Program-made: the position numbers and the translations under genes
Shown here: in pieces, positions 35,795 to 43,991 of the stretch
Layout of the letters: each line of letters begins with the position of its first letter
How positions within the stretch are numbered: position 1 is the first letter of the stretch
Notes under the pieces: model-generated
What the model saw: only the letters and a program-made list of their open reading frames with translations
Told to the model about the DNA's origin: nothing
Database searches by the model: none
Assembly: GCF_010820665.1 (NCBI RefSeq)
Contig: NZ_JAAIKC010000009.1
Coordinates: 62,001-126,000 of the forward strand
DNA length: 64,000 nucleotides
Direction of reading: 5' to 3'
Origin: Paenibacillus sp. SYP-B3998
GTDB taxonomy: Bacteria; Bacillota; Bacilli; Paenibacillales; NBRC-103111

Positions 35795-36592
35795 ATGCTG
35801 CGAAGACGACGGTGGAGAAGCCGACCTACGGGGAAAACAAGCCGCAAAAGGGTTCTACTCATCGGCCTTCTCATCTTAGTCTTGTTCGTTGTACAGTCGT
35901 TTATGTTCGTGGAACGTAATTTACGTCCACCACTCATGAATTTGGCTAAAATTCGTATTAAGCAGATTGCTACACAAGCAATCAATAGTGCGATCGCGAA
36001 TCATATTGCAGGTAATACGAATGCTGAAAAGCTTATTGATTGGAAAACGGACAAAAACGGGAAAATTACCGGGTTCATGCTTAATTATGCGGAGCACATG
36101 CGGATTACCTCCGATACCATTAAAACCGTCCAGGGTGAACTTAATAATTTGCAAAGCATTAATGAACATATTCCTATAGGGCAGGCGATGAATAGTGCTA
36201 TTTTGGCATCGTTTGGTCCAGATGTTCCCATTAAGCTGCTCCCGGTTGGTAATGTGAAAGTGGATCTTAATACACGTTCCCAGAACGCTGGGATTAATAT
36301 GGTTTTATTTGAGGTGTATGTGCGTATTATTGCAGAGGTTTCGGTGATAATCCCGTTTGACTCGGATACGGAAATCGTAGAAACCGAAATTCCAATTTCT
36401 TACTCGCTTGTTGTTGGTGATGTTCCTACTTATTATTTTGATAGTAAGGGGAATCCAGTTGGAAGCAATAAGGATAGTGTCCCCCCCAACTTATCACTTC
36501 CAAGTTTACCGAATGGGGGTGCGACTGTTCCCAATATTGACAACGTGGTGCCAAAATCAAAGGAAAACAAACAAGAAGAGCCGACCCAATAA
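35795..36592 (+). CDS. yunB: Sporulation protein YunB
   Basis: A 265-residue protein with a very basic N-terminus (RRRRWRSRPTGKTSRKR), one membrane segment (VLLIGLLILVLFVVQSFMFV) and a body with ERNLRPPLMNLAKIRIKQIATQAINSAI, the conserved YunB block. In B. subtilis YunB is made in the mother cell under sigma E and is needed for normal spore formation. Here, as there, it neighbours the lytH peptidase gene, which is convergent with only 8 bases between the stops. The C-terminal tail is Pro/Asn-rich and variable. Confidence 0.88.
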   Translation: MLRRRRWRSRPTGKTSRKRVLLIGLLILVLFVVQSFMFVERNLRPPLMNLAKIRIKQIATQAINSAIANHIAGNTNAEKLIDWKTDKNGKITGFMLNYAEHMRITSDTIKTVQGELNNLQSINEHIPIGQAMNSAILASFGPDVPIKLLPVGNVKVDLNTRSQNAGINMVLFEVYVRIIAEVSVIIPFDSDTEIVETEIPISYSLVVGDVPTYYFDSKGNPVGSNKDSVPPNLSLPSLPNGGATVPNIDNVVPKSKENKQEEPTQ

Positions 36593-36603
36593 GGGGCGGC
36601 TTA
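36579..36603. terminator. Hairpin overlapping the 3' ends of yunB and lytH
   Basis: AGCCGACCC / GGGGCGGCT forms a stem that spans both stop codons of convergent genes. The T run is short (TTATTT), so strength is uncertain. Confidence 0.5.
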
Positions 36604-37647
36604 TTTGCTTGTTCCTTTGACACGATCTTCGCGCTCCCATTTACGCAGGGAAGGATAAGGATCGAAGCTCCATTCTGTGAGGCCATTATCGCGGTAAAGG
36701 CCAAAATGCAGATGTGGAGGGAACTTTCCGGATGTACCAGGTTTACCATAACCAGAGCTGCCTACCCTCCCAATAGTTTGGCCGGGCTTTACAATATCGC
36801 CTTCTTTGATTCCTTTTTGAAACCCGGATAAATGCGCGTAGTAATGGTACACATTATTGATATCGCGAATCCCGATTCGCCAACCACCATAAGGATTCCA
36901 GCCTTTAACTTCAATAATGCCGAAGCAAGTGCTGCGGACGGGGACTCCATATCTGGCGAATAAATCTGTACCTTCATGGATTCGGTGTCCTCCCCAGCCG
37001 CGGCTATCCCCCCAAGTGCTTCGATAGGAGTAGTCAGCCTGAATAGGCAATGGGAAGGCGTGCTCGGCCAAATCCAAGGTATTTAGCGAAGCGAAAATAG
37101 TGGCAAATTGCTTAATGCGCTCGACGCTCCTTGAATTTTGATAATAATTCCATAAGCTTATTTGTATATTTTCTTCACGAAGGCCTCCTTTGCTCATAAG
37201 AAAAGCCATAGATGCAAGTACGTCCAAATCATTGTTGCGATCAACAATACCATCACCTGAGCCATCTTTACCGTATCCGCGGAAGAAGGCAATACTTTTT
37301 GGATTCGTATCTTGTTGATTAGGATTTAGGATGCCTGTCCAATCTGACGGGCTGAAATAAATGCTAACCAAAGTTGGTTGGATCGTTCTTTTTTTAGCTA
37401 TATTCATGGTTCGTTCGTACTGGTCGACTGCCGCTAGGTAGGCCCATGGAATACCTGATAGCGTGCTTGTTTTCTCAAATAGATCTTTGCGCTCAGCGGA
37501 TTGGTTTTTATCTTTTTGGGCAGGCGCGAGCCCTTGTTCAGAGGATACGGCTTGAGAGGCAGCGCTGACGGTATGAATCTCCAGCTCTGCTGCGACTAGG
37601 AGGAAACTAAGAACAAGAACCCGCGGCCAAAAGGATCTGCTATTCAT
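36601..37647 (-). CDS. lytH: M23 peptidase, LytH-like sporulation L-Ala-D-Glu endopeptidase
   Basis: About 348 residues. A signal sequence or anchor (FWPRVLVLSFLLVAAELEIHTVSA) precedes a 180-residue lysozyme-like/helical region, then the M23 (lysostaphin-type) domain with HEGTDLFARYGVPV, YYAHLSG and the metal motif PPHLHFGLY. LytH trims cortex peptidoglycan side chains in spores. AGGAAGG with suitable spacing supports ATG 37647 rather than 37683. Convergent with yunB, as a sporulation pair. Confidence 0.85.
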   Translation of the reverse strand: MNSRSFWPRVLVLSFLLVAAELEIHTVSAASQAVSSEQGLAPAQKDKNQSAERKDLFEKTSTLSGIPWAYLAAVDQYERTMNIAKKRTIQPTLVSIYFSPSDWTGILNPNQQDTNPKSIAFFRGYGKDGSGDGIVDRNNDLDVLASMAFLMSKGGLREENIQISLWNYYQNSRSVERIKQFATIFASLNTLDLAEHAFPLPIQADYSYRSTWGDSRGWGGHRIHEGTDLFARYGVPVRSTCFGIIEVKGWNPYGGWRIGIRDINNVYHYYAHLSGFQKGIKEGDIVKPGQTIGRVGSSGYGKPGTSGKFPPHLHFGLYRDNGLTEWSFDPYPSLRKWEREDRVKGTSK

Positions 37648-37761
37648 CGCTATCATCCTTCCTGAAATGTTAGTGCTTAGCATGTACCGTTCAAGTGATA
37701 TTTATCCCCTATCTTTCGTTTACAGCTCGTTTTTGCTATGATTCCTTTTGAGGTGGGGAAC

Positions 37762-38247
37762 GTGAGTTTTGATCATAGGGAAGAGCACATCGATCATGAA
37801 ATGCTATTAATTCAAGCTAATTTGGATGATATGAATCCAGAGTGGGTTTCTTACATTATGGACAAGCTTTTCGATTATGGAGCAAATGATGTCTATATTG
37901 TGCCGATTATTATGAAAAGAGGCAGGCCGGGCATTATGCTCAATGTATTGGTAGAAGCCGAGCTTCTCACTAAGGTGGAGGAAGTTATTTTCAGTGAGAC
38001 GACGACGCTCGGCATCCGTTATCTGCATGCGTCCTGTCATCGGTTAGCCAGAGAGTTTCAGCAAGTGCATACGCGGTGGGGACCTCTACAGGTGAAGGTA
38101 GGCTACCATCAAGAAAAGCTAGTGCAGTATGCTCCTGAATTCAAAGAGTGCGAGCAGGTTGCTAAGCAGTATCAAGTGCCGCTGAAACAGGTGTATGACG
38201 AAGTGAGAAAACAATTTATAGAAAGTCAAAAAAACGCCTCCTCCTGA
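37762..38247 (+). CDS. larC2: LarC2: C-terminal half of nickel-pincer cofactor cyclometallase, as a separate gene
   Basis: The 161-residue product starts at the LarC2 domain: QANLDDMNPEWVSYIMDKLF, GANDVYIVPIIMKRGRPG, FSETTTLGIRYL and VKVGYHQEK, then PLKQVYDEVRKQF. LarC inserts nickel into the pyridinium bis-thiocarboxylate cofactor in a CTP-dependent reaction, normally as LarC1 and LarC2 fused, or joined by programmed frameshifting. Here LarC1 is on the opposite strand at 38276-39223, convergent, so no fusion can be made. GTG 37762 has AGGTGG 5 bases upstream; an in-frame ATG at 37738 lacks a ribosome binding site. Confidence 0.85.
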   Translation: MSFDHREEHIDHEMLLIQANLDDMNPEWVSYIMDKLFDYGANDVYIVPIIMKRGRPGIMLNVLVEAELLTKVEEVIFSETTTLGIRYLHASCHRLAREFQQVHTRWGPLQVKVGYHQEKLVQYAPEFKECEQVAKQYQVPLKQVYDEVRKQFIESQKNASS

Positions 38248-38269
38248 CTTGCAGGAAGAGGCGTTTTGA
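38229..38269. terminator. Bidirectional terminator between larC2 and larC1
   Basis: AAAACGCCTC...TCCTG and CAGGA...GAGGCGTTTT arms (38231-38267) with A and T flanks, between the convergent larC pieces. Confidence 0.88.
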
Positions 38270-38275
38270 TTAGCC

Positions 38276-39223
38276 CTATTGAGGGACTGGATCGGTGCTC
38301 GAATGGTCCACATGATCGTGCGTATGCTCACTGTGTGGATGCCGGTTCACATGATTACGGTCATGTTCGTGTGTATGGTTGTGCGTATGAGGATGTTCAT
38401 GCTCATGATGATGGTGATGATCTTCGTGAGCATGCGGATGCCCATGTTCATGTGAAAGATGTTCATGGGTGACTTGCCATTTGCCGATGTACGGATCGAC
38501 TTTGCCGACGACGACGCGCAGTACATTGGGCTGGTTAGGCAAATCTCTTGTTCCTGCACCATAGCCTATCGTATCAACGATCATCGGTGGAAAGCTCTTG
38601 GAGAATTCGTCAACAATACCAGAAATAATGCCTGCTCCCGTTGGAGTGGTTAGTTCCAGACTATAGTTCGTTGATGCAATGGGCACACCCCGCATCATCT
38701 CTAGCGTAGCAGGAGCGGGTACTGGGTAAATGCCGTGATCGATGTGAATGGTACCCGAGCCTAGTGGTACAGGTGAAGCATAAATACGCTCAATTTGGAG
38801 GGAATCGATGGCGAGGGCCACACCAACAATATCAACGATGGAGTCAATGGCTCCAACCTCATGGAAATGCACCTTTTCAACAGGGATTCCATGGATTTTT
38901 GCTTCAGCGATGCCTATTTTTTGAAAGATCGCTAAGCTAAGGGCAGTAACACGTTCATTGAACCCAGCGGATTCGATAACTTTCACAATTTCCGAGTAGT
39001 GCCGATGATGCTTCGGAGGGTGCTGCGGATCAAGTAGTACATCAAGCTTCAGAGCGGAAATCCCGCGTTTAACGACTCGTTTCCACTCTAACAGGTAGGG
39101 CTCAAGCTTGATTTTGGTAAGCTCATCTTCTATGTAAGCACGATCTGCTCCAGCATCGACCAAGGCACCAAGTGTCATATCTCCGCTGATGCCGGAGAAG
39201 CAATCCAAGTACAAAATTCGCAT
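38276..39223 (-). CDS. larC: LarC1: N-terminal half of nickel-pincer cofactor cyclometallase with His-rich tail
   Basis: A 315-residue protein. LYLDCFSGISGDMTLGALVDAG opens the LarC1 domain, followed by HGIPVEKVHFHEVGAIDSIVDIVG and ELTTPTGAGII. The last 65 residues, from about 251, are a His-rich stretch with runs such as HAHEDHHHHHEHEH, probably a nickel reservoir. The LarC2 half is missing here and is encoded on the other strand. The gene is third in larE-larB-larC1, 10 bases after larB. No larA (lactate racemase) gene is in the window. Confidence 0.9.
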   Translation of the reverse strand: MRILYLDCFSGISGDMTLGALVDAGADRAYIEDELTKIKLEPYLLEWKRVVKRGISALKLDVLLDPQHPPKHHRHYSEIVKVIESAGFNERVTALSLAIFQKIGIAEAKIHGIPVEKVHFHEVGAIDSIVDIVGVALAIDSLQIERIYASPVPLGSGTIHIDHGIYPVPAPATLEMMRGVPIASTNYSLELTTPTGAGIISGIVDEFSKSFPPMIVDTIGYGAGTRDLPNQPNVLRVVVGKVDPYIGKWQVTHEHLSHEHGHPHAHEDHHHHHEHEHPHTHNHTHEHDRNHVNRHPHSEHTHDHVDHSSTDPVPQ

Positions 39224-39233
39224 TCTGGGAACC

Positions 39234-40010
39234 TCACGTTCGTTTTGACATATTTTTATTGATTAATCCTGCGTAATATCCAGCCCCAAAGCCGTTGTCG
39301 ATGTTGACAACGGAAATACCTGGTGAGCAAGCGTTGAGCATCGACAAGAGCGGCGCAATACCTGCCAGGTTTGCGCCATAACCGACGCTAGTCGGCACGG
39401 CAACGATCGGCTTGGAAACCAGTCCGCCGACGACGCTGGCGAGCGCGCCTTCCATGCCGGCAACGATGACAATCGCGTTTGCACCGCGAATGAGATCCAG
39501 CCGGCGGAACAGTCGGTGAATGCCAGCTACGCCAACATCGAACACGCGTTCGACATGGCTGCCGAGGCATTCGGCTGTAAGGGCAGCCTCCTCCGCTACA
39601 GGAAGGTCGGAGGTGCCGGCGCAGACGACGGCGATGTAGCCGTCGTGGACTCTAAGCATCGGGCGCTTGAACCAAGTGAGCGCCCGCGCGGTTTCGTGGT
39701 AGGTGATCCCTCCCACGGTAGCAACAACATGGGCGGCTTTGGCCGCGTCGATCCGCGTGGCTAGCACGCGGTCGGTATGCTCCATGAGCCTCCGGAAAAT
39801 GACCTCGAGCTGCTCGGGCGTCTTTCCTTCCCCGAAGATAACCTCGGGGAAGCCCGTTCTCTTTTCACGCTCGATGTCTAGCTGTGCAAATCCAAGATCA
39901 AGGTTACCCGGCCCTGCGCCGATGCCATCCTTGATGATTTGCTGCTTCGCTTCTTCTACGTCCAGGTCACCCGTCTGGACGAGCTTTAATATCTTTTCCA
40001 AATCCATCAT
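39234..40010 (-). CDS. larB: LarB: nickel-pincer cofactor biosynthesis carboxylase/hydrolase
   Basis: A 258-residue protein. LarB carboxylates and hydrolyses nicotinic acid adenine dinucleotide in the first step of the Lar cofactor pathway and shares its fold with PurE. Conserved stretches are GFPEVIFGEGKTPEQ, VVCAGTSDLPVAEEA, DVGVAGIHRL, VVAGMEGALASVVGGL and PTSVGYGA. Start overlaps the end of larE by 4 bases, indicating an operon. Confidence 0.92.
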   Translation of the reverse strand: MMDLEKILKLVQTGDLDVEEAKQQIIKDGIGAGPGNLDLGFAQLDIEREKRTGFPEVIFGEGKTPEQLEVIFRRLMEHTDRVLATRIDAAKAAHVVATVGGITYHETARALTWFKRPMLRVHDGYIAVVCAGTSDLPVAEEAALTAECLGSHVERVFDVGVAGIHRLFRRLDLIRGANAIVIVAGMEGALASVVGGLVSKPIVAVPTSVGYGANLAGIAPLLSMLNACSPGISVVNIDNGFGAGYYAGLINKNMSKRT

Positions 40011-40855
40011 AAGGATGCTTCTTTCACTTTTTCTTTGGTTTCTTTGGACAAAACTTCGTTCATACTGCCGGTTCTGTAGCCTTGCAAATCTAACGTTACA
40101 TAGGCAAAGCCGAGCTTGCTGAACTTTGCATAGATTGCATCGCGGTGTTCGACAACTTTATGAATTTCATCAGGCATAACCTCGATGCGGGCAATTTTAT
40201 CATGGTGACGAACGCGTACTTGGTATAGACCGAGTTGAGACAAGAAATATTCGCCTTCGTCTAATTGATCAATTTTCCATTTCTCTATTTGGGTGCCATA
40301 AGGAATACGAGATGACAAACAAGCAAATGAAGGTTTGTTCCATGTTCGAAGCCCAAGCTCTTTGGAAAGTTGTCGGATCTCATCTTTCGTCAGACTGGCC
40401 TCTTGCAGGGTGCTGCGAACGCCTTGCTCGTTCTTGGCTTGGAGGCCTGGGCGATAATCGCCAAGATCGTCCATATTGGAACCATCTAAAATATAAGGGT
40501 AGCCTAATTCATTGGCTATCTGCTGCAAATGTGAATAAAGTCCCGTTTTGCAATGATAACAGCGGTCAGGATTGTTAGCGACGAAGTTTGCATTCTCCAA
40601 CTCTTTGACCTCAGTCTTAAACAGGGGAACGCCAATTTGTTCAGCAAGCTCAATGGCTGCATCGAACTCCCGTGAAGGGAAGGTTTCAGACGCCGCAGTC
40701 ACTGCTAAAACTTGATCGCCAAGCTCCTGCTGCGCGCGTTTTAAGACGAATGTACTGTCTACGCCTCCGGAGAAAGCAACAAGTACACGGCCCATTCCTC
40801 TAAGGATTTCTCCTAACCGTTTGTCCTTGTCGCGTGTAGTTTCTTGTATGCTCAT
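40007..40855 (-). CDS. larE: LarE: ATP-dependent sacrificial sulfur transferase
   Basis: A 282-residue PP-loop protein. SGGVDST at residues 29-35 binds ATP; the conserved NNPDRCYHCKTGLYSHL follows, and Cys179 in PSFACLSSRIPYG is at the position of the cysteine whose sulfur L. plantarum LarE (Cys176) donates. LarE converts the LarB product to the bis-thiocarboxylate. First gene of the larE-larB-larC1 operon, divergent from lipA. Confidence 0.92.
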   Translation of the reverse strand: MSIQETTRDKDKRLGEILRGMGRVLVAFSGGVDSTFVLKRAQQELGDQVLAVTAASETFPSREFDAAIELAEQIGVPLFKTEVKELENANFVANNPDRCYHCKTGLYSHLQQIANELGYPYILDGSNMDDLGDYRPGLQAKNEQGVRSTLQEASLTKDEIRQLSKELGLRTWNKPSFACLSSRIPYGTQIEKWKIDQLDEGEYFLSQLGLYQVRVRHHDKIARIEVMPDEIHKVVEHRDAIYAKFSKLGFAYVTLDLQGYRTGSMNEVLSKETKEKVKEASL

Positions 40856-40944
40856 TTGTATTCCCTCCCATACAGCCTATATATATGCTGAGCTGCTTTG
40901 GTACATCTAGGTTCAAGTGTATCACAACTGAAAGGCAAAGTGGA

Positions 40945-40972
40945 TTGTTTTGTCAAGCATTCATGTTATAAT
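40945..40972 (+). promoter_or_regulatory. Sigma-A-type promoter of lipA
   Basis: TTGTTT (40945-40950), 16-base spacer, TATAAT (40967-40972). Transcription would begin near 40979, which excludes the far-upstream start at 40950. Confidence 0.65.
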
Positions 40973-41009
40973 AACTACAATGAGAAACTATATAAAGGCG
41001 GGATTTATA

Positions 41010-41891
41010 GTGCCTACTAAGCCACTTGAGAGAAAACCGGATTGGCTCAAAATCAAACTCACCACAGGTGAGAATTTCAAAGAAATAAAGTCCATGATGC
41101 GTTCCAAGACGCTGCATACGGTTTGTGAAGAAGCCAAATGTCCGAATATACATGAATGCTGGGCGAATCGCACGGCAACTTTTATGATATTGGGTGATAT
41201 TTGTACAAGAGCTTGCCGTTTTTGCGCGGTCAAAACGGGACTCCCGAATGAACTAGACCTTCAAGAACCGGAGCGCGTTGCAGATGCTGCCCTTCAAATG
41301 GGGCTTAGGCACTGTGTCGTAACATCTGTTGCCCGCGATGATCTGGAAGACGGAGGCGCAATGATATTCGCGGAAACCATCAAAGCAATTCGTCGTAAAA
41401 TGCCAATGTGCACCGTCGAAGTTCTGATTCCTGACTTTCTTGGTCGAGAGGCCTCGCTGGTCACTGTTCTGGAGGCGAAGCCGGACATTCTAAATCACAA
41501 TATTGAAACGGTTGAGCGGATGTCCGATCGAGTGAGATCTAAGGCGAAATATCGTCGCTCACTTGAATTGCTTGAGCGTTCCAAGCGAATCGCTCCGAAC
41601 ATTCCGACCAAATCCAGCGTCATGATTGGCGTTGGAGAGGAGTGGGACGAACTACTGCAAACGATGGATGACTTGCGAGGGATTCATTGTGATATTATGA
41701 CGATCGGTCAGTATCTTCAGCCATCGCCAACGCACTTAGCCGTGAAGAAGTATTACACGCCAGAGCAGTTTGCCGTACTTAAAGAAGAGGGCATGAAGCG
41801 AGGCTTCAAGCATGTGGAATCAGGCCCAATGGTAAGAAGCTCGTATCATGCTCATGAGCAGGTGCAATCTGCCTCTGCAACGAACGCTTAA
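41010..41891 (+). CDS. lipA: Lipoyl synthase (radical SAM)
   Basis: A 293-residue protein. The auxiliary cluster cysteines are in [13 protein letters not shown], the radical SAM cluster is CTRACRFC, and [12 protein letters not shown] and [11 protein letters not shown] complete the LipA pattern. It inserts two sulfur atoms into octanoyl groups. I chose GTG 41010, preceded by AAAGGCGGG and downstream of the promoter at 40945-40972. yutD follows as in B. subtilis. Confidence 0.95.
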   Translation: MPTKPLERKPDWLKIKLTTGENFKEIKSMMRSKTLHTVCEEAKCPNIHECWANRTATFMILGDICTRACRFCAVKTGLPNELDLQEPERVADAALQMGLRHCVVTSVARDDLEDGGAMIFAETIKAIRRKMPMCTVEVLIPDFLGREASLVTVLEAKPDILNHNIETVERMSDRVRSKAKYRRSLELLERSKRIAPNIPTKSSVMIGVGEEWDELLQTMDDLRGIHCDIMTIGQYLQPSPTHLAVKKYYTPEQFAVLKEEGMKRGFKHVESGPMVRSSYHAHEQVQSASATNA

Positions 41892-41931
41892 CACTTTAGA
41901 CGGATCTTAGAAAGGAGAGCTTCCTAACAAC

Positions 41932-42249
41932 ATGATCCATATCGCAAATAAAACCTACGAATTAGTGACTGATCACAAAAATGGCTGGAACTTTGAAGTG
42001 TTCCGGGATCGCTTTAGCGAAGTGTTGGAGCGCTACGATTATATCGTGGGAGACTGGGGCTATAGCCAGTTGAGGCTCAGGGGATTCTTCAAAGAAAATC
42101 ATCCCAAAGCCACGAAGGACAGCTCCATTGCTGCTTTTCAGGATTATATGAACGAATATTGTAATTTCGGTTGTGCGTATTTCATTATTGAAAAAGTAAA
42201 TGCTAAGCAGCCAGCGCCTGCAGAAACTAGCGGCGTGTCCGTTCCATAG
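41932..42249 (+). CDS. yutD: YutD family protein
   Basis: A 105-residue protein of unknown function. The block DYIVGDWGYSQLRLRGFF, then FQDYMNEYCNFGCAYFIIEK, is characteristic of YutD. GAAAGGAG precedes ATG 41932. Follows lipA directly, the order seen in Bacillus (lipA-yutC-yutD), here without yutC. Confidence 0.88.
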   Translation: MIHIANKTYELVTDHKNGWNFEVFRDRFSEVLERYDYIVGDWGYSQLRLRGFFKENHPKATKDSSIAAFQDYMNEYCNFGCAYFIIEKVNAKQPAPAETSGVSVP

Positions 42250-42255
42250 CAAGCT

Positions 42256-42306
42256 AAAAAAATACGCCCTTATCCGCTAAAATAGCGAATAGGGAGTATT
42301 TTTTTT
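42256..42306. terminator. Bidirectional terminator between yutD and nadK
   Basis: AAAAATACGCCCT...CCGCTA and TAGCG...AGGGAGTATTTTT arms around 42256-42306. Confidence 0.85.
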
Positions 42307-43117
42307 ATTTTAATTCATAACCGACGAACGCTTCTCGGACCCGATTCCAGAATGGGAATGAGCGAAACCGCGCAAATTTCACCTTCGTATTGGAAGCTAC
42401 ACGGCAGCGGATAGAGACGACATCATTACGCTGCATATACAGATGATCAAGCGAAAGGAGCATGTTCTGATGCGCTTTCGGGTAAATGTCGCAGTGATGA
42501 TGCTTAGGTAAAATGATCGAAGATCCCAATGTCCGGTATACACGATTATTGATCGATGCAATTTCTGCAATCTGAATCGCTTCGAGGGACGGATGCACCA
42601 TCGCGCCGCCGAGGCTTTTGTTGTAAGCTGTGCTGCCAGCAGGTGAAGAAATGCAGATGCCGTCACCCCGGAACATTTCGAACATTTCATCGTTTATGTC
42701 GAGTTGCGCTACAAGGGATACCTCAACACCGCGCAGTGTGAACTCATTGAGCGCAAGATGCGTTTCGACACCTGTCTCGGTTGTGATTTCAATTTCAACT
42801 AGCGGATACTGTACTGCACGTAGCTCTTCGGGGGTTGGAACACTAAACATCAATGCGGCTAGATCGTCCAGCTCGTTAGGCTTCCAATCGGCAAAAAAGC
42901 CCAAGTGCCCAGTATGGATACCGACAAAAGCGATACGATCTAACTGCTGTACATATTTATGAAATGCTTGAAGCATCGTACCGTCTCCGCCAATCGAAAG
43001 GACGATATCGGGATTTTCTTCGTCCCTAGGCATGCCATGTGCGGCTGCGAGAGTGTGGAACCTCTCCGTTAACTGCTTGGAGACTTCATCCCCTCGTTCA
43101 ATCACATTGTATTTCAA
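42305..43117 (-). CDS. nadK: NAD kinase
   Basis: A 270-residue ATP-NAD kinase. The diacylglycerol-kinase-like motif GGDGTML is at residues 43-49, and the NAD-binding LNEFTLRG, GDGICISSPAGSTAYNKSLGGAMVHP are complete. It makes NADP+ from NAD+. AGGAGGAAAAAC precedes ATG 43117. A perfect short hairpin (AGTTTTGC TTTA GCAAAACT, 43132-43151) lies just upstream. Confidence 0.92.
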   Translation of the reverse strand: MKYNVIERGDEVSKQLTERFHTLAAAHGMPRDEENPDIVLSIGGDGTMLQAFHKYVQQLDRIAFVGIHTGHLGFFADWKPNELDDLAALMFSVPTPEELRAVQYPLVEIEITTETGVETHLALNEFTLRGVEVSLVAQLDINDEMFEMFRGDGICISSPAGSTAYNKSLGGAMVHPSLEAIQIAEIASINNRVYRTLGSSIILPKHHHCDIYPKAHQNMLLSLDHLYMQRNDVVSIRCRVASNTKVKFARFRSFPFWNRVREAFVGYELK

Positions 43118-43184
43118 TGTTTTTCCTCCTAAGAGTTTTGCTTTAGCAAAACTGGCATCGTAAGCATTGACTCTAAATTAAATA

Positions 43185-43892
43185 TTAGGTGACGGTTTCG
43201 GTTGAACAGTATTTCTCAATTTCCTGCAAGATCGTTTCGGGGGTATGCCTGAATTCGACTGCAGCCTTGTAGGATTCGTTACTAAAATTGGTAACCCGGA
43301 CAATTTTACCATAGACGGTAATTGGCAGCGGATAGTGTGGCAGGATGAAGCTTAATTCCAAAAATAACGGATAAATGAGTCTGCTTGTTGTAATGAAAGA
43401 AAGACCTCCTGCGCTGATATCGAGCAGTTGCCCAGAGAATGCAACCCCTTTGTGTGAAGATAGCCCACGAATACCAACGATTTGTAGCGTGATGGGTGTA
43501 CGAACGGACACCTTAGCACGGTTGAATTGTCGACTTTGATAACTTTGCATCTCTTCTGGTATTGTGAGCGTGAGTAAGCAGTGCGTTTTCTTTATTTCGA
43601 GTTGAATAAGTTCGACGTAGGAAAAATATAAAATGCCCCGGTCTTTAAACGAAAATTCAATAAAAGACACGTGCTCAAGCTTCTCAAAAGGGTACATGCC
43701 TGGTAGTTCCAAGGTGACCGTAAATGAGGAATCGGAGATTTTGTCTATTGTAAAATGGTCTTCATAGCAGAAGGGTTGTCCATCCTTCGATTCACCGACG
43801 ATAATAAGTCGGCAGTTGGCCTTTGGTGCGATTAACTCTAGTTTTAGCGCTTTATTCCAATCCATAGCATCACCAATTGGATAGATTTGCAT
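43185..43892 (-). CDS. PilZ-domain protein (YcgR-like c-di-GMP receptor)
   Basis: A 235-residue protein with an N-terminal YcgR-like beta domain (residues about 15-115) and a PilZ domain from about 120. The c-di-GMP-binding motifs are RQFNR (RxxxR) and DISAGGLSF (DxSxxG). Such proteins adjust motility or polysaccharide output in response to c-di-GMP. A diguanylate cyclase gene lies 5.4 kb away. A later ATG at 43865 is an alternative start. Confidence 0.82.
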   Translation of the reverse strand: MQIYPIGDAMDWNKALKLELIAPKANCRLIIVGESKDGQPFCYEDHFTIDKISDSSFTVTLELPGMYPFEKLEHVSFIEFSFKDRGILYFSYVELIQLEIKKTHCLLTLTIPEEMQSYQSRQFNRAKVSVRTPITLQIVGIRGLSSHKGVAFSGQLLDISAGGLSFITTSRLIYPLFLELSFILPHYPLPITVYGKIVRVTNFSNESYKAAVEFRHTPETILQEIEKYCSTETVT

Positions 43893-43952
43893 TCATAAAC
43901 CGTGAAACAGAACGTGACTTCTTCTTTCATAATAATCAATAAAAGAAAATAA

Positions 43953-43975
43953 GAAAAGCCCCAAACGGGGCTTTG
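43953..43975 (-). terminator. Terminator of the ylbJ-glgP operon
   Basis: AAAGCCCC (43955-43962) and GGGGCTTT (43967-43974) with a T-rich run on the minus strand, 17 bases beyond the glgP stop. Confidence 0.87.
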
Positions 43976-43991
43976 TCATAGAAGTTGCTCC

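Noticed and set aside
38276-38480. CAT/GTG-rich repeat that resembles a small tandem-repeat or CRISPR-like array
   Set aside because: It encodes the His-rich tail of LarC1; there are no regular repeat-spacer units.
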